Notes: generated by a model not told the origin, from the letters alone. A stretch of 64,000 bases of DNA from Actinacidiphila alni (GCF_900112845.1 NZ_FONG01000021.1:1-64000); one strand, 5' to 3'. Positions 1 through 10,648 are shown, numbered from the stretch's first letter. Translations and numbers: made by a program.

Positions 1-78
1 AAATGGTTCATCGTTCGACTTGCATGTGTTAAGCACGCCGCCAGCGTTCGTCCTGAGCCAGGATCAAACTCTCCGTGA
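1..78 (-). rRNA. 16S ribosomal RNA, 5' end (partial)
   Basis: Read on the minus strand, the first 78 bases are the start of 16S rRNA. They contain the universal 27F primer site (AGAGTTTGATCCTGGCTCAG) followed by GACGAACGCTGGCGGCGTGC and the TTAACACATGCAAGTCGAACG block. The start is placed at the TCACGGAGAG sequence usual for Streptomyces 16S. The gene runs off the left edge, so only about 5% is visible. The rRNA operon points away from this window. Confidence 0.97.
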
Positions 79-400
79 ATGCTTACTCGCATCACAGGAA
101 GAGCGGCACCACGAGGAGGAATAATCCCCGGGTGCACAGCGTCCTCGCTGTTGTGTTACTTCAAAGGAACCTCGTCCCGATACAAACGAGACGGGGTATC
201 AACATATCTGGCGTTGACTTTTGGCACGCTGTTGAGTTCTCAAGGAACGGAAGCTTCCATCGGAACCGTTTCACCGGCCCCTCCGGGCTTTCCCTTCGTG
301 TCTCCGACTCTATCAGAAGCTTTTCCGTCGGAATTACCAACCCCGTTTCGAGCACACACGTTTCCGCGGGTCTCGTCGAGGCGGTTGTGCCAACGTACTG
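79..400 (-). promoter_or_regulatory. rRNA operon leader and promoter region
   Basis: No protein gene is supportable between the 16S 5' end and rnj. On the minus strand, positions 245 to 211 carry the conserved actinobacterial 16S leader element (CTTGAGAACTCAACAGCGTG followed by CCAAAAGTCAACGCC). That element is known in Streptomyces and Mycobacterium rrn leaders as a processing/antitermination segment. The region upstream of it (about 300-400) is comparatively AT-rich for this genome and should hold several tandem rrn promoters, as in other Streptomyces rrn operons. Open frames across this interval have no coding character. Confidence 0.8.
307..333 (-). promoter_or_regulatory. candidate rrn promoter
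   Basis: On the minus strand a TAGAGT -10-like hexamer (312 to 307) lies inside GATAGAGTCGGA. A TTCCGA (333 to 328) sits 15 bases upstream and a TTGGTA (340 to 335) sits 22 bases upstream as possible -35 elements. The TCTGATAGAGTCGGA segment resembles Streptomyces rrn promoter regions. Spacing is not ideal for either -35 choice, so the exact promoter is uncertain. Confidence 0.45.
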
Positions 401-436
401 GAGCGGGCCCACGGATGCAAATCCGTGGGCCCGCTC
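401..436 (-). terminator. 16-bp perfect hairpin between rnj and rrn
   Basis: Positions 401-416 and 421-436 are perfectly complementary (arm GAGCGGGCCCACGGAT) with a 4-base GCAA loop. It lies 24 bp beyond the rnj stop codon and upstream of the rrn promoters, so it probably ends rnj transcription and keeps readthrough out of the rRNA operon. There is no long U tract, as is common for Streptomyces terminators. Confidence 0.8.
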
Positions 437-459
437 CTGGTCCGTGGGTTGACGAGGCG

Positions 460-2145
460 TCAGACCTCGACGACCACCGGGAGGATCATCGGACGCCGGC
501 GGTAGGTGTCGGAGACCCATTTGCCGACCGCGCGGCGGATGAGCTGCTGGATCTGGCGGGCTTCCATCACCCCGTCGGAGGCGGAGCGGGAGAGCCCCTC
601 CTCGATCTTCGGGATGACGGCGGCGAATGCCTCGTCCTCGATTCCGGATCCGCGGGCGTGGATGTTCGGTCCGCCGACGATCTTCCCGGTGGTCGAATCG
701 ACCACCACGAAGACGGAGACGATGCCCTCCTCGCCGAGGATGCGGCGGTCCTTGAGGGACGACTCCGTGATGTCGCCGACGGACAGGCCGTCGACGTACA
801 CGTAACCGGCCTGGACCTTGCCCGCGATTTTGGCGACGCCGTCCACGAGGTCGACGGCGACACCGTCCTCGGCGATGACGCAGTTGCTCTTGGGGATGCC
901 GGTGAGCTGTCCGAGGTCGGCGTTGGCCCGCAGGTGGCGCCATTCGCCGTGGATCGGCATCAGATTCCGCGGCTTGCAGATGTTGTAGAAGTACAGCAGT
1001 TCGCCGGCCGAGGCGTGTCCCGAGACATGGACCTTGGCGTTGCCCTTGTGGACGACATTGGCGCCCCACCGGGTGAGACCGTTGATCACGCGGTAGACCG
1101 CGTTCTCGTTGCCCGGGATCAGGGAGGAGGCGAGGATGACGGTGTCGCCCTCGACGATCCTGATCTGGTGGTCCCGGTTGGCCATCCGGGACAGGGCGGC
1201 CATGGGTTCGCCCTGGGAGCCGGTGCAGACCAGGACGACCTTCTCGTCCGGCAGGTCGTCGAGGACCTTGACGTCCACGATGAGGCCGTGCGGCACCTTG
1301 AGGTAACCGAGGTCGCGGGCGATGCCCATGTTCCTGACCATGGAGCGGCCGACGAAGGCGACCTTGCGTCCGCGTTCGTGGGCGGCGTCCAGGACCTGCT
1401 GGATGCGGTGCACATGGCTGGCGAAGCTCGCCACGATGATCCGCTTATCGGCCTTGGCGAAGGTCTGCCGGAGCACCTGCGAGATGTCCCGCTCGGGTGC
1501 GACGAAGCCCGGCACCTCGGCGTTGGTTGAGTCGGCGAGGAGCAGGTCGATGCCCTCCTCACCGAGCCGCGCGAAGGCGGGCAGGTCGGTGAGCCGGCCG
1601 TCCAGCGGGAGCTGGTCCATCTTGAAGTCGCCGGTGACGACGACCATGCCCGCGGGGGTGCGGACGGCGACGGCGAGGGCGTCCGGGATGGAGTGGTTGA
1701 CGGCGATGAACTCGCAGTCGAAGGGGCCGATGCGCTCGCGGTCGCCCTCCTTGACCTCCAGGACGTACGGCCGGATGCGGTGTTCCTGGAGCTTGGCCTC
1801 GATCAGCGCGAGCGTGAGCTTGGAGCCGATCAGGGGGATGTCGTCCTTCTCCCGCAGGAGGAAGGGGACGGCTCCGATGTGGTCCTCGTGGCCGTGGGTC
1901 AGGATGATGCCGACGACGTCGTCGAGGCGGTCCCTGATGGAGCTGAAGTCCGGCAGGATCAGGTCGACGCCCGGCTGCTCCTCCTCGGGGAAGAGCACTC
2001 CGCAGTCGACGATCAGCAGCTTGCCGCCGAATTCGAAGACCGTCATGTTGCGGCCGATTTCGCCGAGGCCGCCGAGCGGGGTGATACGGAGGCCGCCGTC
2101 GGGCAGGGTCCGCGGGGGGCCGAGTTCGGGGTGCGGATGGCTCAA
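460..2145 (-). CDS. rnj: Ribonuclease J
   Basis: RNase J is a metallo-beta-lactamase/beta-CASP exo- and endoribonuclease that matures rRNA and mRNA in the cytoplasm. Visible are the N-terminal GGLGEIGRN block, the zinc motif HGHEDHIGAVPF, SIPDALAVAV, TGDFKMD, the beta-CASP segment (VASFASHVHR, GRSMVRNM) and the C-terminal HVSGHAS and MPIHGEWRH motifs. I chose the TTG at 2145 because AGGAG lies 6 nt upstream and the protein then begins LSHPHPELGPP and has 561 residues, the usual Streptomyces length. The frame is open 20 codons further upstream, to 2205, but that part lacks family similarity. dapA lies 165 nt upstream on the same strand. Confidence 0.95.
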   Translation of the reverse strand: MSHPHPELGPPRTLPDGGLRITPLGGLGEIGRNMTVFEFGGKLLIVDCGVLFPEEEQPGVDLILPDFSSIRDRLDDVVGIILTHGHEDHIGAVPFLLREKDDIPLIGSKLTLALIEAKLQEHRIRPYVLEVKEGDRERIGPFDCEFIAVNHSIPDALAVAVRTPAGMVVVTGDFKMDQLPLDGRLTDLPAFARLGEEGIDLLLADSTNAEVPGFVAPERDISQVLRQTFAKADKRIIVASFASHVHRIQQVLDAAHERGRKVAFVGRSMVRNMGIARDLGYLKVPHGLIVDVKVLDDLPDEKVVLVCTGSQGEPMAALSRMANRDHQIRIVEGDTVILASSLIPGNENAVYRVINGLTRWGANVVHKGNAKVHVSGHASAGELLYFYNICKPRNLMPIHGEWRHLRANADLGQLTGIPKSNCVIAEDGVAVDLVDGVAKIAGKVQAGYVYVDGLSVGDITESSLKDRRILGEEGIVSVFVVVDSTTGKIVGGPNIHARGSGIEDEAFAAVIPKIEEGLSRSASDGVMEARQIQQLIRRAVGKWVSDTYRRRPMILPVVVEV

Positions 2146-2310
2146 AAGTCTCTCCTCACCACGCGCGCCGGCAGGGCCTCTTCCGGGCGTTGGCGCGCGT
2201 GACATCGTCAGTTGTTCCGTGTGCGTGTGTACGGGTCGTGCTGGTCGTGCTGGGTATCGGGTGCTGCTCGTTCGGTTGTTCCGTCGTATTAAGTTGTGAA
2301 GTCTGTGTGG

Positions 2311-3210
2311 TCACAGGTGTACCCCGCCGGCGGCGAGATCCCTCCTGAGCTGCTCGGTGGCGGCCTCGTCCAGTTCCACGAGGGGGAGGCGGAGCGGTCC
2401 CGCGGGCAGTCCGCGCAGCGCGAGGGCGGTCTTGGTGGTGATGACGCCCTGGGCGCGGAACATGCCGGTGTAGACCGGCAGCAGTCGCTGGTGGATCTCG
2501 GTGGCCTTGGTGACGTCGCCGCTGGTGTACGCGTCGAGGAGGGCGCGCAGTTCCGGCGAGACCAGGTGGCCGACGACGGAGACGAAGCCGGTGGCGCCGA
2601 TGGCGAGCAGCGGCAGATTGAGCATGTCGTCACCGGAGTACCAGGCGAGGCCGCTGCGGGACAGGGCCCAGCTGGCCGCGGCGAGGTCGCCCTTGGCGTC
2701 CTTGTTGGCGACGATCCTGGGATGTTCGCCCAACCGGACGAGGGTCTCGGTCTCGATCGGGACGCCGCTGCGGCCGGGGATGTCGTAGAGCATCACGGGC
2801 AGGCCGGTGGCGTCGGCGATCGTGGTGAAGTGCCGGTACAGACCCTCCTGCGGGGGCTTGTTGTAGTACGGCGTGACCGTCAGCAGGCCGTGGGCGCCGG
2901 CGGTCTCGGCCTGGCGGGCGAGTTCCGCGCTGTGCGCGGTGTCGTTGGTGCCGACGCCGGCGACGACGAAGGCGCGGTCGCCGACGGCCTCGACGACGGC
3001 CCGTACCAGGCGGTCCTTCTCGGTGTCGCTGGTGGTGGGCGACTCTCCGGTGGTGCCGTTGACGACGAGGCCGTCGTTGCCCGCGTCCACGAGGTGGGCG
3101 GCGAGCCGCTGCGCGCCGTCGAGGTCGAGGGCGCCGTCGGCGGTGAACGGCGTGACCATTGCGGTCAGGACCCGCCCGAAGGGGGCCGCGGGGGTGGAGG
3201 TCGGAGCCAT
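2311..3210 (-). CDS. dapA: 4-hydroxy-tetrahydrodipicolinate synthase
   Basis: It condenses pyruvate with aspartate semialdehyde in the first committed step of the diaminopimelate/lysine pathway. The 299 residues form a complete TIM-barrel aldolase. GTTGES (52-57) binds the pyruvate carboxylate, YYNKP lies at 115-119, Tyr142 is in LYDIPGRSG, and Lys170 in NKDAKGD is the Schiff-base lysine. The start is ATG. It sits between thyX and rnj on the same strand, an arrangement kept in Streptomyces, and dapB lies 2.3 kb upstream. Streptomyces often carry more than one dapA paralogue, so this may not be the only copy. Confidence 0.94.
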   Translation of the reverse strand: MAPTSTPAAPFGRVLTAMVTPFTADGALDLDGAQRLAAHLVDAGNDGLVVNGTTGESPTTSDTEKDRLVRAVVEAVGDRAFVVAGVGTNDTAHSAELARQAETAGAHGLLTVTPYYNKPPQEGLYRHFTTIADATGLPVMLYDIPGRSGVPIETETLVRLGEHPRIVANKDAKGDLAAASWALSRSGLAWYSGDDMLNLPLLAIGATGFVSVVGHLVSPELRALLDAYTSGDVTKATEIHQRLLPVYTGMFRAQGVITTKTALALRGLPAGPLRLPLVELDEAATEQLRRDLAAGGVHL

Positions 3211-3264
3211 GGGTCCACGCTACTCGGTGTGTGTACGGGCATGCAGCCTCGGGACCTGCGCAAA

Positions 3265-3310
3265 GGACTCCGGCGGTGCCTGCTCGGGGGTTCAAGCAAC
3301 GCCGGAGTCC
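3265..3310 (-). terminator. thyX terminator hairpin
   Basis: An 11-bp perfect stem (3265-3275 with 3300-3310, arm GGACTCCGGCG) encloses a 24-nt loop. Read on the minus strand, the stem is followed by a short TTT. It lies about 90 nt past the thyX stop and upstream of dapA, so it most likely ends thyX transcription. Confidence 0.65.
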
Positions 3311-3398
3311 GTTTCAGCAGCCTAGATGAACTTCACGAATGCCTGCAATCGGAACACTTCGGACATTGCGCTGCGGTCGCGCCGATCGCTTCCGGCCG

Positions 3399-4145
3399 TT
3401 ACGGTGCGACCCGCCCGTTCGCGTTGAACGCGGCGTGCGTGAGCGGCATCAGCCGCGCCCAGTGCTCCTCCATCAGCTCGCCCACCATCTCGATCTCGCG
3501 CTGCGGGAAGGACGGGGTCGTCGCCAGCTCGTGCTGGGTGCGCAGGCCGAGGAAGTGCATCAGCGAGCGCGCGTTGCAGGTCGCGTACATCGAGGAGAAC
3601 AGTCCCACCGGGAGTGTCGCGCGGGCGACCTCGCGCGCCACGCCGGCGGCCAGCATCTCCTGGTAGGCCGCGTACGACTGCTCGTAGGACTGCTCCATCG
3701 CCGCGACCGTGGCCTTGTGCTGCTCTTCCGTGCCGTGCACGAATTCGTACTTGCCCGGCCGTCCCTGCTGGACGAGCTTGCGCTCCGGGCCCGGCACGTA
3801 GAAGACCGGCTGCAGCTCGCGGTAGCGGCCGGACTCCTCGTTGTACGACCAGCCGACGCGGTGCCGCATGAACTCGCGGAAGACGAAGATCGGGGCGCTC
3901 ACGAAGAACGTCATCGAGTTGTGCTCGAACGGGCTGCCGTGCCGGTCGCGCATCAGGTAGTTGATCAGACCCTTGGACCGCTCGGGGTCCTTGGTCAGCT
4001 CTTCGAGGGACTGCTCTCCGGCGGTGGAGACACGTGCCGCCCACAGGACGTCGCCGTCCGACGCGCTGTGCTTGACGAGTTCGACGCTCACGTCGTCGCG
4101 GAACCGGACGGGGACGGCGGTCGCGGTGGTGGTCTCGATCGGCAC
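3399..4145 (-). CDS. thyX: FAD-dependent thymidylate synthase ThyX
   Basis: It makes dTMP from dUMP using methylene-tetrahydrofolate with FAD/NADPH as reductant. The 248-residue protein carries the ThyX signature RHR...S at 94-105 (RHRVGWSYNEES), the flavin- and dUMP-binding block, and the downstream NARSLMHFLGLR helix with ligand-binding arginines. The start is GTG at 4145, preceded by AGGAAGGA at good spacing. The gene is divergent from the small membrane protein at 4338. Flavin-dependent ThyX is the standard thymidylate synthase of many Streptomyces. Confidence 0.95.
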   Translation of the reverse strand: MPIETTTATAVPVRFRDDVSVELVKHSASDGDVLWAARVSTAGEQSLEELTKDPERSKGLINYLMRDRHGSPFEHNSMTFFVSAPIFVFREFMRHRVGWSYNEESGRYRELQPVFYVPGPERKLVQQGRPGKYEFVHGTEEQHKATVAAMEQSYEQSYAAYQEMLAAGVAREVARATLPVGLFSSMYATCNARSLMHFLGLRTQHELATTPSFPQREIEMVGELMEEHWARLMPLTHAAFNANGRVAP

Positions 4146-4337
4146 CGGAAGTCCTTCCTGCTTGGCTGCTGCTGTGCGGCGTCAGCCTATTCGCTCCCTA
4201 TGACAGTGTTCGTCGGCCGGGCCGTGTCCCGAACGGCCGCCCCGAGGTGGCCGATGCGCCGGGCGGCGGCTAGCCTCACCCGTCGTAGCCCCCCGCTCGT
4301 GCCCGAAGCTGCCGGAAACCCGAAGAGGATTCTCCGC

Positions 4338-4883
4338 GTGTCCCTCCCCCGCAATTCCACCACCATCTTCGCCGACGACATCGCGGCCGGACGCGCGCTG
4401 CCCCACGCGGCGCAGGACCGCTGGATGCGGCCGTACCGTCCCGGTCCCTGGCGGGTCGCGACCGCCGCGCTGGCGCTGGTCCTGGCCTCGTACCTGATGT
4501 TCGCCGCGCTGATCATGGCGGCTGCGGGCAGCGGTCAGGGCGCGGTGACGTGCGTGCTCGCGGGGATCGTGGTGATCGCCCTGACGCTGCGGCTGCTGCG
4601 GGTGGGCGTGTGGGTGAGCGGCAAGGGCCTGCGGCAGGTGGAGTTCTTCTCGACCTCGACGGTGTCCTGGAGCCAGGTCGTGGCGGTGCGCACCGCGCAG
4701 CAGCCGGTACGGGTGCTGGGGCTGCCGCGCAGTGTGCAGGGGCAGGCGCTGGTGATCACCCGGCGCGGCGGCAAGCAGCTCAAGCCGCTGCTGACCGACC
4801 ACAACGCGGACTTCCTCGGCCGGGTCGAGGCGTTCGACCTCGCGGCCGACGCGATCGAGGGCTGGGCGGCCGAACTGCGCTGA
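4338..4883 (+). CDS. Small membrane protein with PH-like domain
   Basis: A 181-residue protein. Its N-terminal 35 residues are soluble and are followed by two hydrophobic segments, around residues 36-60 (ATAALALVLASYLMF) and 68-90 (CVLAGIVVIALTLRLLRVGV). The C-terminal cytosolic part (WVSGKGLRQVEFFSTSTVSW ... LVITRRGGKQLKPLL) resembles bacterial PH-like domains that follow a membrane hairpin. I chose GTG 4338 because GAAGAGGA lies just upstream and an arginine/proline-containing N-terminus precedes the first helix. Function is unknown. It is divergent from thyX and convergent with the next gene. Confidence 0.8.
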   Translation: MSLPRNSTTIFADDIAAGRALPHAAQDRWMRPYRPGPWRVATAALALVLASYLMFAALIMAAAGSGQGAVTCVLAGIVVIALTLRLLRVGVWVSGKGLRQVEFFSTSTVSWSQVVAVRTAQQPVRVLGLPRSVQGQALVITRRGGKQLKPLLTDHNADFLGRVEAFDLAADAIEGWAAELR

Positions 4884-4939
4884 GCGCGCCGCGCAGCTTC
4901 ACCCGCCCGGGCGCACGCCCGGAAATTGTTGACGGACCA

Positions 4940-4964
4940 CGCCGCCCGGCGCCGCCGGGCGGCG
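4940..4964. terminator. Bidirectional terminator hairpin
   Basis: A 10-bp GC stem (4940-4949 with 4955-4964) with a 5-nt loop abuts the stop codon of the minus-strand gene at 4965. It can end both convergent transcripts. Confidence 0.6.
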
Positions 4965-5441
4965 TTAGGCGCGCTCGCGGACCTCGCGGACCTCGCGCAC
5001 CTCGCGCCCGTCGTGCAGGGCGATCGCCCGCTGCATCGCCTTGCGGGCGCGCGGGGTGTCGCGGGCGTCGAAGTACGCCACGGCCAGCCGGAACCAGTTG
5101 CGCCAGTCGTCCGGCGCGGCCTCCGTCTCGGCCTGCCGCTTGGCGAACACCGCGTCCGCCGACGCGCGGTCGATCCGGCCGCTGGGCGTCCGTACCAGCT
5201 CGTCCTCGGGCAGTCCGCCCTCGGCCTCCAGCTCCCGGCCCAGCCGGCCGGCGTGCCGGGCGAACTGCGTGGTGTGCCACAGGAACCAGGCGCCGATCAG
5301 CGGCAGGACGAGCACGGCCAGGCCGAAGGCGACGGTGACCGGGCGGCCGTCCGCGATGAGCAGCACGCCCCGGTCGCCGACCAGCACGAAGTAGAAGACC
5401 AGTACGACCGCGGAGACGGCGTAGCTGAGTTTGGCGCGCAT
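4965..5441 (-). CDS. Membrane protein with TPR-like C-terminus
   Basis: 158 residues. The first helix is near 4-24 (LSYAVSAVVLVFYFVLVG) and the second near 36-56 (VAFGLAVLVLPLIGAWFLWH). A soluble part follows with a TPR-like pair of helices (DDWRNWFRLAVAYFDARDTP). The last residues are a short tandem REVREVREVRE made by a repeated 12-bp unit, a feature prone to slippage. It starts 25 nt after dapB and is probably co-transcribed with it. I recognise the family only as a conserved Streptomyces hypothetical; its role is unknown. Confidence 0.8.
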   Translation of the reverse strand: MRAKLSYAVSAVVLVFYFVLVGDRGVLLIADGRPVTVAFGLAVLVLPLIGAWFLWHTTQFARHAGRLGRELEAEGGLPEDELVRTPSGRIDRASADAVFAKRQAETEAAPDDWRNWFRLAVAYFDARDTPRARKAMQRAIALHDGREVREVREVRERA

Positions 5442-5466
5442 ACGGTTCGGTCCTCCCGGTCCCGGA

Positions 5467-6315
<849 letters not shown>

Positions 6316-7692
6316 CTAGGCGAGGGCGTCCCGCAGCCGGGCGGCCTGCTTGTCCTTCACGGGCCCTATGACGGCCAGCGAGGGCCGCTGTGCCAGTACC
6401 TCACGGGCCACCGACCGGACGTCGTCCGGGGTGACCGCGGCGATCCTGGCGAGCAGGTCGTCCACCGACAGCTGCTCGCCCCAGCACAGCTCGCTCTTGC
6501 CGAGCCGGTTCATCAGCGCGCCGGTGTCCTCGAGCCCCAGCACCGTGGAACCGGAGAGCTGGCCGACGGCGCGGGCGATCTCCTCGTCGGGCAGGCCGTG
6601 CTCGGCGACCTGCGCCAGCTCGTCCCGGCAGATCTTCAGCACCTCGGGCACCCGGCGCGGCTGGCAGCCCGCGTAGACGCCGAACAGGCCGCAGTCCGCG
6701 AAGGAGGACGTGTACGAATACACCGAATACGCCAGGCCGCGCTTCTCGCGCACTTCCTGGAAGAGCCGGGAACTCATGCCGCCGCCGAGCGCGGTGTTGA
6801 GCACGCTCAGCGCCCAGCGGCGCTCGTCGTTGCGGGACAGGCCCGGCATGCCGAGCACGACATGGGCCTGTTCGGTGCGCCGGTCGAGCACTTCGAGGCG
6901 GCCGGCGGCGCGGATCGTACGGCCGCCGGAGCGCGGGGCGCGCGGGACGGCGTCCGGGTCGCGCAGTGCGCCGGCGTCCTCGAAGGCGCGGCGGACCTGC
7001 CGGACGACCGCGTTGTGGTCGACATTGCCCGCGGCGGCGACGACCAGCCGGGTCGGGTCGTAGTGCTTCCGGTAGAAGCGGGCGACCTGGTCGCGGGTGA
7101 GGGCGTTGATGGTGTCGACGGTGCCGAGGACCGGGCGGCCCAGCGGGGTGTCGCCGAGCATCGCGGTGGTGAACAGGTCGTGCACCTGGTCGCCGGGGTC
7201 GTCCTCGGTCATCGCGATCTCCTCCAGGACGACACCGCGTTCCGCGTCGACGTCCTCCTGGCGGATCAGTGAACCGGTGAGCATGTCGCAGACCACGTCG
7301 ATGGCCAGCGGCAGATCGGTGTCGAGCACCCGCGCGTAGTAGCAGGTGTACTCCTTGGACGTGAACGCGTTCATCTCGCCGCCGACCGCGTCCACGGCGG
7401 CGGAGATGTCCAGCGCGCTGCGCCGCGCGGTGCCCTTGAAGAGCAGGTGCTCCAGGTAGTGGGTGGCGCCGCCGAGCACCGGGGTCTCGTCGCGGGAGCC
7501 GACGCCCGCCCAGATGCCGAAGGTGGCCGAGCGGACGGTGGGCAGCGTCTCGGTGACCACGCGCAGGCCGCCGGGCAGCACGCTGCGCCGTACGGTCCCG
7601 ACGCCGTCGGTGCCCGGGAGGAGGGTCCGCGTGCGGACGGCCCGCCCCTTGGTGGAGGGGCGGGCCGTCACGGCGGTGGAGCGGGTCGTCAC
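6316..7692 (-). CDS. M16 family zinc peptidase (processing-peptidase-like)
   Basis: 458 residues, the size of bacterial homologues of the mitochondrial processing peptidase beta subunit. The zinc site HYLEH is at 78-82 within [15 protein letters not shown], with a further glutamate ligand about 75 residues on ([12 protein letters not shown]). The C-terminal half has the usual [14 protein letters not shown] and GGGMSSRLF motifs. The GTG start overlaps the pnp stop by 4 nt (GTGA), so translation is coupled to PNPase. The pnp-pepM16 pairing is common in Gram-positive bacteria. Its substrates are not known. Confidence 0.92.
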   Translation of the reverse strand: MTTRSTAVTARPSTKGRAVRTRTLLPGTDGVGTVRRSVLPGGLRVVTETLPTVRSATFGIWAGVGSRDETPVLGGATHYLEHLLFKGTARRSALDISAAVDAVGGEMNAFTSKEYTCYYARVLDTDLPLAIDVVCDMLTGSLIRQEDVDAERGVVLEEIAMTEDDPGDQVHDLFTTAMLGDTPLGRPVLGTVDTINALTRDQVARFYRKHYDPTRLVVAAAGNVDHNAVVRQVRRAFEDAGALRDPDAVPRAPRSGGRTIRAAGRLEVLDRRTEQAHVVLGMPGLSRNDERRWALSVLNTALGGGMSSRLFQEVREKRGLAYSVYSYTSSFADCGLFGVYAGCQPRRVPEVLKICRDELAQVAEHGLPDEEIARAVGQLSGSTVLGLEDTGALMNRLGKSELCWGEQLSVDDLLARIAAVTPDDVRSVAREVLAQRPSLAVIGPVKDKQAARLRDALA

Positions 7693-9914
7693 TTGGCCGA
7701 CTCGTCCTTCGCGTCGCCGTCCTTCGCGTCGTCCTCGCCCTCGATGACCGGGATCAGGGAGAGCTTGCCGCGCTGGTCGATCTCGGCGATCTCGACCTGC
7801 ACCTTGGCGCCGACGCCGAGCACGTCCTCGACGTTCTCGACGCGCTTGCCACCGGCGAGCTTGCGGATCTGCGAGATGTGCAGCAGACCGTCCTTGCCGG
7901 GCATCAGCGAGACGAACGCGCCGAAGGTGGTGGTCTTGACGACCGTGCCCAGGTAGCGCTCGCCGACCTCGGGCATCGTCGGGTTGGCGATCTGGTTGAT
8001 CACCGCGCGGGCCGCCTCGGCCTGCGAACCCTCGGTGGCGCCGATCAGCACCGTGCCGTCGTCCTCGATGGAGATGTCGGCGCCGGTGTCCTCCTGGATC
8101 TGGTTGATCATCTTGCCCTTGGGGCCGATGACCTCGCCGATCTTGTCCACCGGGATCTTGATGCTGATGATCCGCGGCGCGTTCGGGGACATCTCGTCGG
8201 GGACGTCGATGGCCTCGTTCATCACGTCGAGGATGTGCAGGCGCGCGTCACGGGCCTGCTTCAGCGCGGCGGCCAGCACGGAGGCGGGGATGCCGTCGAG
8301 CTTGGTGTCGAGCTGGAGCGCGGTCACGAAGTTCTTCGTGCCGGCGACCTTGAAGTCCATGTCGCCGAACGCGTCCTCGGCGCCGAGGATGTCGGTCAGC
8401 GCCACGTAGTGCGTCTTGCCGTCGATCTCCTGCGAGATCAGGCCCATGGCGATACCGGCGACGGGGGCCTTCAGCGGCACACCGGCGTTCAGCAGCGACA
8501 TGGTGGAGGCGCAGACCGAGCCCATCGACGTGGAGCCGTTGGAGCCGAGCGCCTCGGAGACCTGACGGATCGCGTAGGGGAACTCCTCGCGGGTCGGCAG
8601 GACCGGGATCAGGGCGCGCTCGGCGAGCGCGCCGTGACCGATCTCGCGACGCTTGGGCGAACCCACGCGGCCGGTCTCGCCCACGGAATACGGCGGGAAG
8701 TTGTAGTTGTGCATGTAGCGCTTGCGGGTCTCGGGCGCCAGGGTGTCGAGCTGCTGCTCCATCCGGAGCATGTTGAGGGTGGTGACGCCCAGGATCTGGG
8801 TCTCGCCACGCTCGAACAGCGCGGAGCCGTGCACCCGCGGGATGGCCTCGACCTCGGCGGCCAGCGTACGGATGTCCGTGACGCCGCGGCCGTCGATGCG
8901 GATCTTGTCCTTGATGACCCGCTGGCGGACCAGCTTCTTGGTCAGCGAGCGGTAGGCCGCGGAGATCTCCTTCTCGCGGCCTTCGAACTGCGGCAGCAGC
9001 TTCTCGGCGGCCAGACCCTTGACGCGGTCCAGCTCGGCCTCGCGGGCCTGCTTGCCCGCGATGGTGAGCGCCTGCGCCAGCTCGCCGGTGACGGCGGCCT
9101 CCAGCGCCTCGAACACGTCCTCCTGGTAGTCCAGGAAGATCGGGAACTCGCCGGTCGGCTTGGCGGCCTTGGCGGCCAGCTCGGACTGCGCCTTGCACAG
9201 CACCTTGATGAACGGCTTGGCGGCTTCGAGACCGGCCGCGACGACCTCCTCGGTCGGCGCCTCGGCGCCGCCCTCGACCAGGCGGATCGTCTTGTCGGTG
9301 GCCTCGGCCTCGACCATCATGATCGCGACGTCGCCGTCCTCCAGCACCCGGCCGGCGACGACCATGTCGAACACGGCCTCCTCCAGCTCGGTGTGGGTCG
9401 GGAAGGCCACCCACTGGTTCTTGATCAGCGCGACGCGGACGCCGCCGATCGGCCCGGAGAAGGGCAGGCCCGCCAGCTGCGTGGAGCAGGAGGCGGCGTT
9501 GATGGCGACCACGTCGTAGAGGTGGTCGGGGTTGAGCGCCATGACCGTGGCGACGATCTGGATCTCGTTGCGCAGGCCCTTGACGAAGGACGGGCGCAGC
9601 GGGCGGTCGATCAGCCGGCAGGTGAGGATGGCGTCCTCGGAGGGGCGGCCCTCGCGGCGGAAGAAGGAGCCGGGGATCCGGCCGGCCGCGTACATGCGCT
9701 CCTCGACGTCCACCGTGAGGGGGAAGAAGTCGAAGTGCTCCTTGGGCTGCTTGGAGGCGCTGGTGGCCGACAGCACCATGGTGTCGTCGTCCAGGTAGGC
9801 CACGGCGGAGCCGGCGGCCTGACGGGCCAGCCGGCCCGTCTCGAAGCGGATGGTGCGGGTGCCGAAGGTGCCGTTGTCGATCACGGCCTCGGCGTAGTGG
9901 GTCTCGTTCTCCAC
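7689..9914 (-). CDS. pnp: Polyribonucleotide nucleotidyltransferase (PNPase)
   Basis: A phosphorolytic 3'-5' exoribonuclease; in Streptomyces it also adds 3' tails and acts in RNA decay. Two RNase PH domains are visible (first [16 protein letters not shown], second [12 protein letters not shown] with [16 protein letters not shown]), followed by a KH domain ([14 protein letters not shown]) and an S1 domain ([18 protein letters not shown]). I chose GTG 9914 ([11 protein letters not shown]), giving 741 residues like characterised Streptomyces enzymes, with GAGGAG about 10 nt upstream. The frame is open 17 codons further but without similarity. It lies downstream of rpsO, the known rpsO-pnp arrangement. 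Confidence 0.96.
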   Translation of the reverse strand: MENETHYAEAVIDNGTFGTRTIRFETGRLARQAAGSAVAYLDDDTMVLSATSASKQPKEHFDFFPLTVDVEERMYAAGRIPGSFFRREGRPSEDAILTCRLIDRPLRPSFVKGLRNEIQIVATVMALNPDHLYDVVAINAASCSTQLAGLPFSGPIGGVRVALIKNQWVAFPTHTELEEAVFDMVVAGRVLEDGDVAIMMVEAEATDKTIRLVEGGAEAPTEEVVAAGLEAAKPFIKVLCKAQSELAAKAAKPTGEFPIFLDYQEDVFEALEAAVTGELAQALTIAGKQAREAELDRVKGLAAEKLLPQFEGREKEISAAYRSLTKKLVRQRVIKDKIRIDGRGVTDIRTLAAEVEAIPRVHGSALFERGETQILGVTTLNMLRMEQQLDTLAPETRKRYMHNYNFPPYSVGETGRVGSPKRREIGHGALAERALIPVLPTREEFPYAIRQVSEALGSNGSTSMGSVCASTMSLLNAGVPLKAPVAGIAMGLISQEIDGKTHYVALTDILGAEDAFGDMDFKVAGTKNFVTALQLDTKLDGIPASVLAAALKQARDARLHILDVMNEAIDVPDEMSPNAPRIISIKIPVDKIGEVIGPKGKMINQIQEDTGADISIEDDGTVLIGATEGSQAEAARAVINQIANPTMPEVGERYLGTVVKTTTFGAFVSLMPGKDGLLHISQIRKLAGGKRVENVEDVLGVGAKVQVEIAEIDQRGKLSLIPVIEGEDDAKDGDAKDESAK

Positions 9915-10167
9915 TATGGGGATTCTCCTCGTCCTTGCCCGCAGGGCGTTTCCCTGGCGGGCCATCGGTGGAGGGGCGTCCTGTGCCGGTGCCGGTCTTC
10001 GATCGAAGCCTCCGGGTCGTGTTGTCCGGGGGCCACTACCGAGGACCGGCCATTCGGCGATGCAGGAGGACGCTCCTCCTCATACTTGATAACCATTGCA
10101 CCAGACGACGGAGACATCACGCATGCGGCATGTCCGGTGCATACGGCGATCCGGTGCATACGGCAAA

Positions 10168-10199
10168 GGGAGCGGCCCCCTGTGACGGGAACCGCTCCC
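10168..10199 (-). terminator. rpsO downstream hairpin
   Basis: GGGAGCGG (10168-10175) pairs with CCGCTCCC (10192-10199) around a 16-nt loop, just past the rpsO stop on the minus strand. In Streptomyces the rpsO-pnp interval holds a terminator with readthrough into pnp, and this is the best candidate for it. The roughly 250 nt between it and pnp has no gene and should hold the pnp promoters. Confidence 0.6.
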
Positions 10200-10211
10200 C
10201 TGCACGGCGTC

Positions 10212-10499
10212 TTAGCGAACGCCCGCGGCGCCGGCACGGATGCCGAGGCGCTCGCGGAGCTCACGGAAGCGCGTGATGTCCTTCTTGGCCAGGTACTGCA
10301 GCAGACGGCGGCGCTGGCCGACCAGGATCAGCAGACCACGACGCGAGTGGTGGTCGTGCTTGTGGGTCTTGAGGTGCTCGGTCAGGTCCGAGATCCGGCG
10401 GGACAGCAGAGCGACCTGGACCTCGGGGGAGCCCGTGTCGCCTTCCTTGGTACCGAACTCGGCGATGATCTGCTTCTTGGTCTCGACGTCGAGCGACAT
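10212..10499 (-). CDS. rpsO: 30S ribosomal protein S15
   Basis: 95 residues with the complete S15 helical bundle: [19 protein letters not shown], then [19 protein letters not shown], then the rRNA-binding [14 protein letters not shown]. It binds the central domain of 16S rRNA early in 30S assembly. The start is ATG with AGGAG 5 nt upstream. It is transcribed ahead of pnp; S15/PNPase linkage is old and widespread, with PNPase tailoring rpsO-pnp mRNA. Confidence 0.97.
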   Translation of the reverse strand: MSLDVETKKQIIAEFGTKEGDTGSPEVQVALLSRRISDLTEHLKTHKHDHHSRRGLLILVGQRRRLLQYLAKKDITRFRELRERLGIRAGAAGVR

Positions 10500-10648
10500 A
10501 CGGACTCCTCAGGTGTCGGTGGCCTCCGAGCGCCCCCGGTATTCATCGCGGGGGAAGCTTCGTGAACTCGCGAGGCGCGGTCACCGGGCGTACAGCGTGT
10601 GAACGCACAGGTGACCGGCACCCAGAGTACCAGCCTGCGCCGGTCCGC

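Noticed and set aside
3276-3299. GGGGGTTCAAGC segment resembling a tRNA T-arm
   Set aside because: No acceptor, D or anticodon arms can be drawn around it; it is the loop of the thyX terminator hairpin.
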